Source of the DNA: Ruminococcus sp.
Lineage (GTDB): Bacteria > Bacillota > Clostridia > Oscillospirales > Ruminococcaceae
Direction: 5' to 3'
Length of the DNA stretch: 64,000 nucleotides
Assembly: GCA_015066805.1 (NCBI GenBank)
Contig: SVNP01000005.1
Coordinates: forward strand, 53,538-117,537
A program made the translations under genes and the position numbers. The notes beneath the pieces were generated by a model. It saw only the letters and a program-made list of their open reading frames with translations. It did no database searches and was not told the origin of the DNA. This document shows, piece after piece, positions 1-8,866 of the stretch. Each line of letters opens with the position of its first letter. Positions within the stretch are counted from its first letter, which is position 1.

Positions 1-142
1 TTTTGCCGAGATCCGCAAAAATCTCAACAATACGCTCCTCCTCGTACAAAATCTTACGCTTGAGGTTATTGACCTCAGAGATATTGGCAACTTTTTCGGT
101 TGCGCCTTTTCCGAGATCGGAAACACGATCAAACAGTCCCAT
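1..142 (-). CDS. Partial small protein, N-terminus only
   Basis: Reads off the left edge. The first 47 residues are visible, starting MGLFDRVSDLGKGATEKVAN, then a charged, probably helical stretch ending EEERIVEIFADLGK. ATG at 142 has an AGGAG ribosome site about ten bases upstream (plus-strand complement near 150-156). Proteins starting this way in Clostridia are often small zinc-ribbon or coiled-coil proteins of unknown role, but the domain needed to decide lies outside the window. A strong promoter at 306-333 and a folded leader precede it. Confidence 0.6.
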   Translation of the reverse strand, partial: MGLFDRVSDLGKGATEKVANISEVNNLKRKILYEEERIVEIFADLGK

Positions 143-170
143 GAAACACACTCCTAAATTTGTTGTTACG

Positions 171-293
171 GAATCACCGTGCAGCACCGCTGCATTTGCG
201 GACGCAACAAAGTACAAACACAGTTTTCCATTGGGGGGTTGGCAATGGCCTTACCCGTACAAGCCATGGTGCATCACACACCACGGGGGATTC
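171..293 (-). ncRNA. Candidate structured leader RNA or small RNA
   Basis: The transcript predicted from the promoter at 306-333 would start near 299 and run into a closed fold. An outer stem pairs 289-293 with 171-175 and 282-286 with 177-181. Local hairpins lie inside it at 268-282, 228-248 (CCATTG/CAATGG), 196-207 (TTGCG/CGCAA) and 181-193 (GCAGC/GCTGC). The fold ends 29 bases before the start codon at 142. I do not recognise it as a known riboswitch, 6S or SRP RNA. It could be a 5' regulatory leader or an independent RNA. Confidence 0.4.
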
Positions 294-305
294 GCTTATA
301 TATCT

Positions 306-333
306 ATTATACACATTTCTGAAAAAATGTCAA
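306..333 (-). promoter_or_regulatory. Sigma-A type promoter for the left-edge gene
   Basis: On the minus strand TTGACA (333-328) and TATAAT (311-306) are separated by 16 bases. Both hexamers match consensus exactly. Transcription would start near 299 and run through the folded region at 171-293 into the gene starting at 142. Confidence 0.75.
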
Positions 334-412
334 GGGGTTTGGCGAAGATTTTGGCGAAATCATAGAAAAAAGCCGGTGATTATTGGCAGTATGCACAATG
401 CAGCGATGCTTT

Positions 413-844
413 TTATGCGTAGATATCGGTGTCGGGCACCACAGCAACATCGGCAGCCTGCAGTGCAGCAATGCAGCGATCGTTATCATCGGTACGGAAG
501 ATGACGTTGGCGCAGTTGGGCTCACGGTTTACGAAGGCGTACATATACTCGATGTTCAGGCCGGCCTCCACGATCGCATTCATAGCCTTTGCCAGACCAC
601 CGGGGGTATCATCCACCTTGGCACCCACAACGGGAGTCATGCTGACGATATAGCCTGCTTCCTGGATGACCTTGCAGGCCTCCTCGGGCTTGTTGACGAT
701 CAGGCGCAGAATACCGAAATCGGAGGTATCTGCCAGATTCAGAGAGCGCATATCAATATTGTTCTGGCACAGCGCATTGGTAACAGCAGTCAGACTGCCC
801 TGCTTATTCTCTACAAAAACGGAAATCTGCTGAATGGTATTCAT
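413..844 (-). CDS. Tandem ACT-domain protein, aromatic-metabolism associated
   Basis: A 143-residue protein that is essentially two ACT domains: the first starts at IQQISVFVENKQGSL, the second after the PGGLAKAMNAI stretch near residue 85. ACT domains bind amino acids and usually act allosterically. Stand-alone double-ACT proteins of this kind commonly sit beside iorAB and paaK, as here, so a role sensing aromatic or branched amino acids is inferred. The start at 844 is chosen over the ATG at 850 because AGGGAGGA ends seven bases before it but only one base before 850. It is the last gene of the ten-gene run; paaK ends 35 bases upstream. Confidence 0.85.
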   Translation of the reverse strand: MNTIQQISVFVENKQGSLTAVTNALCQNNIDMRSLNLADTSDFGILRLIVNKPEEACKVIQEAGYIVSMTPVVGAKVDDTPGGLAKAMNAIVEAGLNIEYMYAFVNREPNCANVIFRTDDNDRCIAALQAADVAVVPDTDIYA

Positions 845-879
845 AATCATATCCTCCCTATGTAAAATCGGTTTTGCGA

Positions 880-2184
880 TCAGTGCAGCTTACGATTATC
901 CTTGACACGCACGGCCTTGCCTTCGCTTCTGGCAATGGTCTTGGGGGAAACCAGATGGATCTTGGGATTGATGCCCAGCATGGTCTTCATGGCAGCAGCC
1001 AGATCCTTCTCCTTGGACTGCAGATCCTTAACGGTATCGGAGAACTGCTCGGGTGTCAGTTCCACATAGACATCCATGGTATCGGTGTTGTTCACACGGT
1101 CAACCTCGATCATGTAGTTGGGGGAGTAACCCTGTTCAATGAGAACGGTTTCGATCTGAGAGGGGAATACGTTTACACCGCGGATGATGAGCATATCATC
1201 GCTTCTGCCCATGGGCTTACACATTTTGACCAGTGTTCTGCCGCAGGAGCATTTTTCTCTGGTCAGAACGCAGATATCACGGGTACGGTAGCGCAGCAGG
1301 GGGAATGCTTCCTTGGTAATGCTGGTAAACACCAGCTCACCTTTGGCGCCTTCGGGCAGCACCTCACCGGTATCGGGATCAATGATCTCGGCAATAAAGT
1401 GGTCTTCGTTGATGTGCATACCGGTCTGTGCCTCGCATTCAAAGGATACACCGGGACCGCTGGTTTCGGTCAAGCCATAGATATCATAAGCTTTGATGCC
1501 CAGGGATTTTTCGATCTCACGGCGCATTTCCTCAGTCCACGGCTCTGCACCGAAGATACCTGCCTTCAGGTGGATATCATCAGGGGTGTAGCCCATTTCA
1601 TGCAGGGTCTCACCGATGTATGCTGCGTAGGAAGGTGTGCAGCAGAGGATGGTAGACTTCAGGTCCATCATAAACTGGATCTGACGCTCAGTGTTGCCGG
1701 AGGACATGGGCAGAGTCAGGCAGCCAACCTTATGGGAACCGCCATCCAGACCTGCACCGCCTGTGAAAAGGCCGTAGCCGTAAGCAATCTGGCAGATATC
1801 ATCCTCGGTACCGCCTACTGCAACAATGGCTCTGGCGCAGCACTCGTGCCAAAGCTCGATATCGTTTTTCGTGTAAAATGCAACAACACGCTTGCCGGTA
1901 GTGCCACTGGTGGAATGAATTTCCGTACAGTCAGCAAGGGGTTTTGCCAGCAGACCGTAGGGGTAGGCATCACGCAGATCTGCTTTGGTGAGGAAAGGCA
2001 GCTTGTGCAGATCATCAATGGACTTGATATCATCGGGTGTGACACCTTTCTTGTCCATCAGATCACGGTAATAGGGGACATTTTCGTATACATGCTTGAC
2101 CTGAGCCACAAGGCGTTCGCTCTGCAGCTTCTTCATGTCCTCTCGGGACATACACTCGATTTCTTGGTTCCAGTAGTTTGCCAT
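880..2184 (-). CDS. paaK: Phenylacetate/aryl-CoA ligase, PaaK type
   Basis: 434 residues of the AMP-forming acyl-CoA synthetase superfamily. The P-loop-like STSGTTGKRVV lies near residue 90 and YGLTETSGPGV in the middle; the small C-terminal lid domain begins around YRTRDICVLTREKCSCG. It converts aryl acids such as phenylacetate or indoleacetate plus CoA and ATP to the CoA thioester and AMP. Position next to iorAB suggests it works with IorAB products, running in the ATP-using or ATP-yielding direction. The start at 2184 (MANYWNQEI) is preferred: AAAGGA lies nine bases upstream but touches the alternative ATG at 2193. Confidence 0.88.
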   Translation of the reverse strand: MANYWNQEIECMSREDMKKLQSERLVAQVKHVYENVPYYRDLMDKKGVTPDDIKSIDDLHKLPFLTKADLRDAYPYGLLAKPLADCTEIHSTSGTTGKRVVAFYTKNDIELWHECCARAIVAVGGTEDDICQIAYGYGLFTGGAGLDGGSHKVGCLTLPMSSGNTERQIQFMMDLKSTILCCTPSYAAYIGETLHEMGYTPDDIHLKAGIFGAEPWTEEMRREIEKSLGIKAYDIYGLTETSGPGVSFECEAQTGMHINEDHFIAEIIDPDTGEVLPEGAKGELVFTSITKEAFPLLRYRTRDICVLTREKCSCGRTLVKMCKPMGRSDDMLIIRGVNVFPSQIETVLIEQGYSPNYMIEVDRVNNTDTMDVYVELTPEQFSDTVKDLQSKEKDLAAAMKTMLGINPKIHLVSPKTIARSEGKAVRVKDNRKLH

Positions 2185-2221
2185 AGGGATCATTCCTTTC
2201 GCTTGATAGTATAAGATATCA

Positions 2222-2755
2222 TCAACAGTCGCATACTGTATTGTCCGATACGACGGGAAGAAGCAGTCTGTGCCGCAGAGCAGTCACAGAGGAAAGAAAC
2301 GCCTGTGGGTTGGCACGGTATTCCTTCGCCACCTCCGAGGTACAAAGGGTTCCTGTAATATATTGCAGAGAATCCGCAGCTTTGCGGCGTGTTGCATCTG
2401 TGTTGTAAATGGGTTTGCGGCGCAGTAATGTTTTTTTATTCAGCATACGCTGTATGCTCTGGCAAAGCTCCCGGTATTTGTCATCATAGCCAATGCACTC
2501 ACGGGTGTAATCGGTATTGTTGATGACCGCATCCAGCATGCAGGCGCAAACCCATATGTCAAATCCGATCTCCCGCTCCACACCGTCTGTGATAGGATCA
2601 TAAGGCGGTTCAAGCATGGGATCGGGGGAAAGTACAATATCAAAGATCAATGCAAAATAGTCGGGCTTGTATACACCAAATCCGGGCGGCGGGATCATCC
2701 AATCATAAAAGTCATGGAATGCACGTCTGCCTTCCGGATGGGAAAAAGGTGTCAT
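2222..2755 (-). CDS. Unknown protein coupled to iorB
   Basis: 177 residues, no family recognised, no signal peptide or membrane segment. The N-terminal half is rich in aromatic residues and prolines (FYDWMIPPPGFGVY), the C-terminal half helical and basic (NKKTLLRRKP). The ATG at 2755 overlaps the iorB stop as ATGA, so translation is probably coupled to IorB; longer upstream extensions would lie inside iorB. A gap of 37 bases separates it from paaK. Its place between IorB and the ligase suggests an accessory to 2-oxoacid oxidation, but nothing in the sequence proves that. Confidence 0.65.
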   Translation of the reverse strand: MTPFSHPEGRRAFHDFYDWMIPPPGFGVYKPDYFALIFDIVLSPDPMLEPPYDPITDGVEREIGFDIWVCACMLDAVINNTDYTRECIGYDDKYRELCQSIQRMLNKKTLLRRKPIYNTDATRRKAADSLQYITGTLCTSEVAKEYRANPQAFLSSVTALRHRLLLPVVSDNTVCDC

Positions 2756-3324
2756 GCCTCTCTGCCCAGTGCAAATGCCTTTTTGTTCATTTCCAGGAAT
2801 CTGGCAGGAACGCACTGCTCCAGAGCCTTCTGCCATACGCTTTCATCCACATCCATTTTCTTGGAGACCACACCCATCAGCACCACGTTGGATGCCTTTG
2901 CGCTGCCTGCTTCCTCCGCCAGAGAGAGCGCATCCACAGCAGTCACATCAATGCCCATGGCGGTAAGCTTTTCTACGATCTTCTCAGGATAGCTTGCTGC
3001 ACCTGTAATAACAGGCATGGGGTCAAGGGTCTGGGTAGACGTAACGATGCTGCCGCCTTTCTTCAGGCAGCAAGCCCAACGTGCGGCTTCCAGCAGCTCA
3101 AAGGAGATGATGATATCAGCCTCGCCCTTTTCCACAGTGGGGGAATAGACGGCATCGCCGTACTTTACATAGGTCACAACGGAGCCGCCGCGCTGGGACA
3201 TACCATGTACCTCGCTGAGCTTGACCTCATAGCCCTGCTGCAGCAGCACATTGCCCAGAATACGGCTTGCCAGCAGACTGCCCTGTCCGCCTACACCAAC
3301 GATCATAATGGATTTTGTTTGCAT
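2752..3324 (-). CDS. iorB: Indolepyruvate:ferredoxin oxidoreductase beta subunit
   Basis: 190 residues of the pyruvate ferredoxin oxidoreductase gamma-type fold. The N-terminus has the glycine-rich IMIVGVGGQGSLLASRIL, then SEVHGMSQRGGSVVTYVKYG, the conserved signature of IorB/KorC subunits. With IorA it oxidatively decarboxylates aryl pyruvates to aryl-acetyl-CoA, passing electrons to ferredoxin. The start at 3324 (MQTKSIM) is taken because it gives the normal N-terminus; it follows the iorA stop by 17 bases with an AAAGG ribosome site. A longer open frame to 3369 would overlap iorA. Confidence 0.92.
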   Translation of the reverse strand: MQTKSIMIVGVGGQGSLLASRILGNVLLQQGYEVKLSEVHGMSQRGGSVVTYVKYGDAVYSPTVEKGEADIIISFELLEAARWACCLKKGGSIVTSTQTLDPMPVITGAASYPEKIVEKLTAMGIDVTAVDALSLAEEAGSAKASNVVLMGVVSKKMDVDESVWQKALEQCVPARFLEMNKKAFALGREA

Positions 3325-3341
3325 AATCGCACCAGCCTTTC

Positions 3342-5069
3342 TTATTCTACAATGGCACCGAACTTGCACAGTTCCTTACAAATGCCGCAGCCTACACACT
3401 GGGTATGGTCAATGGATGCCTTACCGTTCTTCATGGAGATAGCGGGGCAGCCCAGCTTCAGGCACATTTTACAGCTCTTACACTTATCGTTATCCACAGC
3501 CAGGGGTGCCTTGTGCTTCACAGTTTTCAGCAGAGCACAGGGGCGGCGGCTGATGATGACGGAAGGCTCATTGGCAGCCAGTTCTTCGATGATAGCCTGC
3601 TCCATCTCGGCAAGATTGTAAGGATCAGCCACACGCACACGACGGATGCCTACAGCACGGCAGAGATCTTCCAGACAGACCTTTGCAGCGGGATCACCCT
3701 TCAGATTCATGCCGGTGGTGGGGTTCTGCTGGTGGCCGGTCATACCGGTAATGGAGTTATCCAGAATGATGACCGTGGAGTTGGAGGAATTATAGCTGAT
3801 ATTGACCAGACCGGTAATACCGCTGTGCATAAAGGTGGAATCACCGATCACAGCAACGGATTTCTGCTCGGAGGATTTGCCCAGCACCTTGTTGAAGCCG
3901 TGCAGGGCAGAAACGGATGCACCCATGCAGATGGTCCAGTCCATGGCGGTCAGGGGTGCGGCAGCACCCAGGGTATAGCAGCCGATATCACCGGAAACGG
4001 TGACCTTGTGCTTGTTCAGCAGGTAGAATACACCTCTGTGAGGACAGCCTGCACACATAACGGGAGGACGTACCGGAAGCTGCTCGGGGTAGGGAGTGAT
4101 CACATTGGTCTTACCCAGCAGCTTTTCAGCGATAATGGACTGATTCAGCTCACCGATGCAACCGAAGATCTCCTTGCCCTTGCAGGCAATACCCATGGCT
4201 TTGCAATGGGTCTCCAGAATGCCGTCCAGTTCTTCAATGATGTACAGAGTTTCGCATTTTGCGGCGAAATCGAAAAAGAGCTGTTTGGGCAGGGGATTGG
4301 TCATACCGATCTTCAGGTAGTTTGCCTGTTCGCCGAGAGCTTCCTTTGCATACTGGTAGGCGGCACCGCAGGTGATCACGCCGATCTTTGCACCGTTATC
4401 CTCTACCTTGTTGATGGCAGCGGTTTCTGCGTAAGCGATGAGCTTTTCGGTGCGGTCTTCCACCACAACATGACGGCCCTTTGCATTGGCGGGCATCATA
4501 ACATACTTGGCGGGATTCTTTACATATTCCCGCAGAGGCAGCTCGGTGCGGTCGCAAAGCTCCACAGCACTCTGGGAGTGTGCCACACGGGTGGAGGTGC
4601 GAACAATGACGGGAGTATCAAAATCCTCGGAGAGGGTAAATGCCAGTGCGGCAAAATCCTTGCACTCCTGAGAATCCGCAGGCTCCAGCATAGGCACCTT
4701 GGAAGCAATGGCGTGATGACGGCTGTCCTGCTCATTCTGGGAAGAATGCATACCGGGATCATCGGCAACGGCAATGACCAGACCGCCGTTTACGCCGGTG
4801 TAAGCAGCAGTATAGAGGGGATCGGCAGCTACATTCAGACCAACGTGCTTCATGGCAGCAAAGCTTCTGGCACCTGCCAGAGATGCACCCAGAGCTGCTT
4901 CCAGAGCAACCTTCTCATTGGGAGCCCACTCTGCATACACTTCATCGTATTTGGCAACCTCCTCGGTAATTTCGGTGGAAGGCGTGCCGGGGTAGCTGGA
5001 AGCAAACTTGCATCCGGCCTCAAACAGACCTCTTGCAAATGCTTCGTTACCAAGCATCAGCTTTTTCAT
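3342..5069 (-). CDS. iorA: Indolepyruvate:ferredoxin oxidoreductase alpha subunit
   Basis: 575 residues, the normal length for IorA. The N-terminal pyrimidine-binding domain contains SSYPGTPSTEITEEVAKYDE, the middle carries the thiamine diphosphate site (GDIGCYTLGAAAPL, then CMGASVSALHG), and the C-terminus has two ferredoxin-type 4Fe-4S motifs (CKSCKMCLKLGC and CVGCGICKELC). It catalyses CoA-dependent oxidation of indolepyruvate or phenylpyruvate during amino-acid fermentation. The start at 5069 gives the usual MKKLMLGNEA; its AAAGGA site lies about 12 bases upstream, inside the end of the HAD gene, implying co-transcription. Confidence 0.94.
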   Translation of the reverse strand: MKKLMLGNEAFARGLFEAGCKFASSYPGTPSTEITEEVAKYDEVYAEWAPNEKVALEAALGASLAGARSFAAMKHVGLNVAADPLYTAAYTGVNGGLVIAVADDPGMHSSQNEQDSRHHAIASKVPMLEPADSQECKDFAALAFTLSEDFDTPVIVRTSTRVAHSQSAVELCDRTELPLREYVKNPAKYVMMPANAKGRHVVVEDRTEKLIAYAETAAINKVEDNGAKIGVITCGAAYQYAKEALGEQANYLKIGMTNPLPKQLFFDFAAKCETLYIIEELDGILETHCKAMGIACKGKEIFGCIGELNQSIIAEKLLGKTNVITPYPEQLPVRPPVMCAGCPHRGVFYLLNKHKVTVSGDIGCYTLGAAAPLTAMDWTICMGASVSALHGFNKVLGKSSEQKSVAVIGDSTFMHSGITGLVNISYNSSNSTVIILDNSITGMTGHQQNPTTGMNLKGDPAAKVCLEDLCRAVGIRRVRVADPYNLAEMEQAIIEELAANEPSVIISRRPCALLKTVKHKAPLAVDNDKCKSCKMCLKLGCPAISMKNGKASIDHTQCVGCGICKELCKFGAIVE

Positions 5070-5077
5070 AGTGAAGA

Positions 5078-5914
5078 TCATTCCTTTCGGGTAGTATGGT
5101 AGTTCATCAGATAACGGATCACAGCGTCCTCGCTGTTTGTACCGATCACCAGATCGGCGGAATTCTTTAGATTTTGCGTGGCATTTGCCACAGCAACACG
5201 GGTATCGGCAGCGGAAAACATAGGCAGATCGTTGTCGTTGTCACCAAAAGCGGTGATGGTTTCCGCACCGGTCAGCTCCCGCAGCCTTTGTACGCCATGA
5301 TATTTGGTTGCGGTATGGGCAGCCAGCTCCAGATACCAGCAATCTGCCTCGTAAACATCCTTGTAAAAGGATACACCCACACCGGAGATACGCTGCAATT
5401 CCTCGGCAGCAGGCCGCAGCAGATGTTCATTTCCTCGCAGGGAACAGTACACAACGGCATCACCTGCCAGCCGTGAAAGCCGTTCTACCTGACGAAAGGG
5501 CTTGTCGTAGCGGTCCTTACGCTCCCGATAGAAGCTCTGCATGGCGGGGGTGGTCAGCTCGGTGTAGCAGCATTGAAGGGTATCCTCTGCCAGACAGTAC
5601 ACAAAACCGTTCAGCCCATGGGCAGAAAGACAATCAAACATGGCAGCGGCACTTTCTTTTTCAATGATTGCCGCATGACAGTATTTTTTTGTCATAGGGT
5701 CATACAGCACAGCACCGTTTTGCAGGATCAGAGGATACCGCAACGGAAGGCCTTCCAATATAGGCTCCACGGAGTAAATGGTTCTTGCCGTTGCAACGGT
5801 AAAGGGCAGATCCTCCCGCAGCATAGTGGTGAGCCGCTGCTTTGCGAAGGAAGAAAGGCTTGCGCTGCTCTGCAGCAGTGTACCATCCAGATCAGAGACA
5901 AACAATTCAGTCAC
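5078..5914 (-). CDS. HAD-superfamily phosphatase, Cof type
   Basis: 278 residues. HAD motif I is FVSDLDGTLLQ at residues 5-15 and motif IV is FGDNDNDLPMF near residue 225; the inserted cap fits the IIB (Cof) type, acting on sugar or cofactor phosphates. The start is GTG at 5914: GGAG lies seven bases upstream and the start overlaps the stop of the upstream glycosidase-like gene by eight bases. Longer frames have a cysteine-rich, non-homologous extension. The gene ends eight bases before the iorA start. The substrate cannot be named from sequence. Confidence 0.88.
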   Translation of the reverse strand: MTELFVSDLDGTLLQSSASLSSFAKQRLTTMLREDLPFTVATARTIYSVEPILEGLPLRYPLILQNGAVLYDPMTKKYCHAAIIEKESAAAMFDCLSAHGLNGFVYCLAEDTLQCCYTELTTPAMQSFYRERKDRYDKPFRQVERLSRLAGDAVVYCSLRGNEHLLRPAAEELQRISGVGVSFYKDVYEADCWYLELAAHTATKYHGVQRLRELTGAETITAFGDNDNDLPMFSAADTRVAVANATQNLKNSADLVIGTNSEDAVIRYLMNYHTTRKE

Positions 5915-7349
5915 GGGAGGGCTCCACAGGTGTGTAAAGCACACGCAGCTCAGGCATTTCAGAAATAACGGCATAAGCATTCTGCAGACCATCGGGCAGG
6001 CTAAGGTCATTGCGGCCGTCTGCGGGCGGTGCGAACAGGCGGAGCGTCAGATCGCAGGCACCGTTCAGGGTTTTTTCAAAGAAAGCAGGCATCAGATCCA
6101 CAAACTTGACATGAGGTGCCTTATGGAACCATCTGCCGTTGATCTCCAGCATATAGTTCCCTTCATCATTGAAATTCAGCTCACAGAAATGGGGGTTGCC
6201 CTGGAAGTGAACGGTCATTGCCAGACCCTCGGCATCCTCGGCACCGCCCCAGCGCAGGGTAGCGGGCAGAGAAGCACTGCCGCAATCGGTCATGGCGGGC
6301 AGGAAAACATCATCGTGCAGCCACTTTTTGTAGGTGTGCAGAATGGGCTGTTCAATGCCGACACCGGGGTTTGCGGGGTCTTCAATCTCCAGACCCAGTC
6401 TGCCACGGTCACGGAACTGGTAGAAGTTGATGGCAGAGAGCCAGGGCTGCTTTTCGGCCTTTACCAGACGGAAGAAGCCATCCACCATATCGCACTGAGC
6501 GTAGGGGCCGGTCACATCGCCGTCTGCGTTAAATTCGCTCATGACCATGGGCTTGGTCACACCGCCGTTGAGTTCGGTAAAGCGCAGGTAGGAACGGTGT
6601 GTCATTTCATAGGTCTGGGCATAGCTGCTGCGGCTGTGAGAATGTCCGCCGGGCTCAGCCACATCATAAGGCCAGCCCCAGTGCAGAGCCATGTATTTGT
6701 CTACCGACCAGATATCCGCAGCGGGAATGGTCTGTGCAAATTCCTTTTCCTTTACGATCTCAGTGCTGTCGGGATCTTCAATGCCGCCAATGCAGATGAT
6801 GGTCTGTACATTGGGGGCATGGGTGCGGATGACTTCGCTTGCGTGTACAAAGAAATCCGCAACTTCCTGGTAGGAGCAGCGCTTGTTGAAGGAAAACCAG
6901 TTGCCGGTGGCTTCATGGTTCAGACGCAGCAGCACTCTGCCGTAGGGGCGAAGATCCTCGGCAATGGCGATGAGATGATCATCGGTTACATGGGGATCCA
7001 CTGTCAGGGTCAGGGTCACATCCTGTCCATGGGTGCGGATGTCCTGCATCTGACGGAATACCTCGCCATCACGGGAGCCGTTCAGACCGCCGGTGTAAGG
7101 GAAGTAGTCGTCATAGGGAAAATCCCAGGCAAAGCTGACATCGGGGCTGGCATGGACAACGCTTGCTCTGCCGGGCCAGCCGGCATCCAAGGGGTAGTAG
7201 CAGTACATCAGATTCACACTGCGGTGGGGTCTGCCCAGCTTGCGGAGAATATAATCCTGGGAAACATATTCTCCGCGCTCGCTGCCGTCAGTCAGGTCGG
7301 CGGCGCAAACGGCACTTCCCATGTGAATACGGTGCAGTTGCATGCTCAT
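5907..7349 (-). CDS. Cytoplasmic clan-A glycoside hydrolase-like protein
   Basis: 480 residues without a signal peptide. The centre resembles GH26/GH39-type barrels: LLRLNHEATGNWFSFN near residues 142-157 looks like a strand-4 acid/base Glu, and KPMVMSEFNADGD near 285 like a strand-7 nucleophile Glu. The C-terminal ~120 residues look like a beta-sandwich. The substrate is unknown; internalised oligosaccharides would fit, since it lacks an export signal. The ATG at 7349 has GGAGGT nine bases upstream. Its position between pncB and a HAD phosphatase in an NAD/aryl-pyruvate operon is unusual for a glycosidase. Confidence 0.6.
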   Translation of the reverse strand: MSMQLHRIHMGSAVCAADLTDGSERGEYVSQDYILRKLGRPHRSVNLMYCYYPLDAGWPGRASVVHASPDVSFAWDFPYDDYFPYTGGLNGSRDGEVFRQMQDIRTHGQDVTLTLTVDPHVTDDHLIAIAEDLRPYGRVLLRLNHEATGNWFSFNKRCSYQEVADFFVHASEVIRTHAPNVQTIICIGGIEDPDSTEIVKEKEFAQTIPAADIWSVDKYMALHWGWPYDVAEPGGHSHSRSSYAQTYEMTHRSYLRFTELNGGVTKPMVMSEFNADGDVTGPYAQCDMVDGFFRLVKAEKQPWLSAINFYQFRDRGRLGLEIEDPANPGVGIEQPILHTYKKWLHDDVFLPAMTDCGSASLPATLRWGGAEDAEGLAMTVHFQGNPHFCELNFNDEGNYMLEINGRWFHKAPHVKFVDLMPAFFEKTLNGACDLTLRLFAPPADGRNDLSLPDGLQNAYAVISEMPELRVLYTPVEPSRD

Positions 7350-7387
7350 AGTGTCGGTACCTCCATATCAATCAAATCAAAATAAAG

Positions 7388-8866
7388 TCAAACCGCAAAG
7401 TAGCGATCCAGTAATTCTCTTTTCAGTTTCCAAAGTGGCTCGGAAAGGTCCACATAATAAGCGTGGGGATTTTCAAAACGCTTGACCTCATCCCAGACAG
7501 TGGCAAGTTGTTCGGCACAGTAGGCACGGATCTCATCGGGGGAGGGCATGGGGTAAACGCATTCACCTTGAACGAACACAGGCACCTGCAAAGGCTTTGC
7601 CACAAAATCCGTCAGTGTTTTGCGCTTGTAGGTGAATTCGGGGTCAAAGATCACATAGGGCTGGGTATCGTCGATGATTTCATCTGCCAGAGTGATCACA
7701 TCGGCAATGGCCATACCGCTGGTGCGGTCAAACAAACGCCAAGGCTTTTTGTAGCCCGGGTTAGTGATCTTTGCAACATTTTCCGAGAGCTTGATCTTTG
7801 GGACCAGCACATCGGGTGCATCGGGAGAGGCGGCAGCCACCAGCTTGTACACGCCGCCGAATACCGGCTCGGAACGGGAGGTGACCAGACGTTCACCTAC
7901 GCCAAAACGGTCGATCTTTGCCCCCTGCACCAGCAGGTCACGGATGAGGTATTCATCCAGCGAGTTGCTTGCCACAATGGCGATCTCCTCCAGCCCTGCC
8001 TGATCCAGCATGGCTCTTGCCTTTTTGGAAAGGTAGGCGATATCGCCGCTGTCAATGCGTACCGCACCGCCGTGGCAGCCCTGCTCCTTCAGCTCGTTGA
8101 ACACGATAATGGCATTGGGAATACCGGATTTCAGAGTGTTGTAGGTATCCACCAATAAAGTAGGTGCCTGAGGATACACACGGGTGTATGCACGGAAAGC
8201 ATCCAGCTCGGAATCAAACAACTGTACCCAGCTATGTGCCATGGTTCCCATGGCAGGTATGCCGTAATCACGGTCAGCCATTGTACAGGCAGTACCGCAG
8301 CAGCCCGCAATGTAAGAGGCACGGGCAGCAAACACAGCGCCATCTGCGCCATGGGCACGGCGGGAACCGAATTCCATGACAGGTCTGCCCTCGGCAGCCC
8401 GGACGATGCGGCTTGCCTTGGTAGCGATCAGGCTCTGGTGATTGATGCACAGCAGCAGCATAGTTTCAATGAGCTGTGCCTGCATCACAGGACCTTTTAC
8501 GGTGATCAGCGGCTCATTGGGGAAGATGGGTGTTCCTTCGGGAATGGCCCATACATCGCAGGTAAAGCGGAAGCCTGCAAGATAGCTCAGAAAGGCTTCG
8601 GAGAAAAGCTGCTTGCTGCGGAGATAGGAGATATCCTCCTCCGTAAACCGCAGATTCCGCAAAAAGGTGATGGCCTGCTCCAGACCTGCCATAATGGCAT
8701 AGCCGCCCCGATCGGGCACCTTACGGAAAAAGAGGTCAAAGCAGGTGACAGTATCTCCCATTCCGTTTTCCAGAAAGCCGTTTGCCATGGTCAGCTCGTA
8801 GAAATCCATCAGCATGGAAAGATTGCGCTGTGCAAAGGAATCGGTCATAAGATTTTTATGCTCCAT
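7388..8866 (-). CDS. pncB: Nicotinate phosphoribosyltransferase
   Basis: 492 residues, close to the usual length of the long Gram-positive NAPRTase form. Recognisable parts are LSMLMDFYELTMANGF at the N-terminus, FGSRRAHGADGAVFAARAS in the middle, the phosphate-binding VRIDSGDIAYLSKKAR and GVGERLVTSR. It makes nicotinate mononucleotide from nicotinate, PRPP and ATP in NAD salvage. The start at 8866 (MEHKNLMTD) has GAGG six bases upstream and overlaps the nicotinamidase stop by 11 bases, so the enzyme producing nicotinate is translated just before it. Confidence 0.95.
   Translation of the reverse strand: MEHKNLMTDSFAQRNLSMLMDFYELTMANGFLENGMGDTVTCFDLFFRKVPDRGGYAIMAGLEQAITFLRNLRFTEEDISYLRSKQLFSEAFLSYLAGFRFTCDVWAIPEGTPIFPNEPLITVKGPVMQAQLIETMLLLCINHQSLIATKASRIVRAAEGRPVMEFGSRRAHGADGAVFAARASYIAGCCGTACTMADRDYGIPAMGTMAHSWVQLFDSELDAFRAYTRVYPQAPTLLVDTYNTLKSGIPNAIIVFNELKEQGCHGGAVRIDSGDIAYLSKKARAMLDQAGLEEIAIVASNSLDEYLIRDLLVQGAKIDRFGVGERLVTSRSEPVFGGVYKLVAAASPDAPDVLVPKIKLSENVAKITNPGYKKPWRLFDRTSGMAIADVITLADEIIDDTQPYVIFDPEFTYKRKTLTDFVAKPLQVPVFVQGECVYPMPSPDEIRAYCAEQLATVWDEVKRFENPHAYYVDLSEPLWKLKRELLDRYFAV

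Noticed and set aside
367..412. Terminator after the ACT-domain gene
   Set aside because: A T-run is present on the minus strand but the stem (GCC/GGC) is only three bases.
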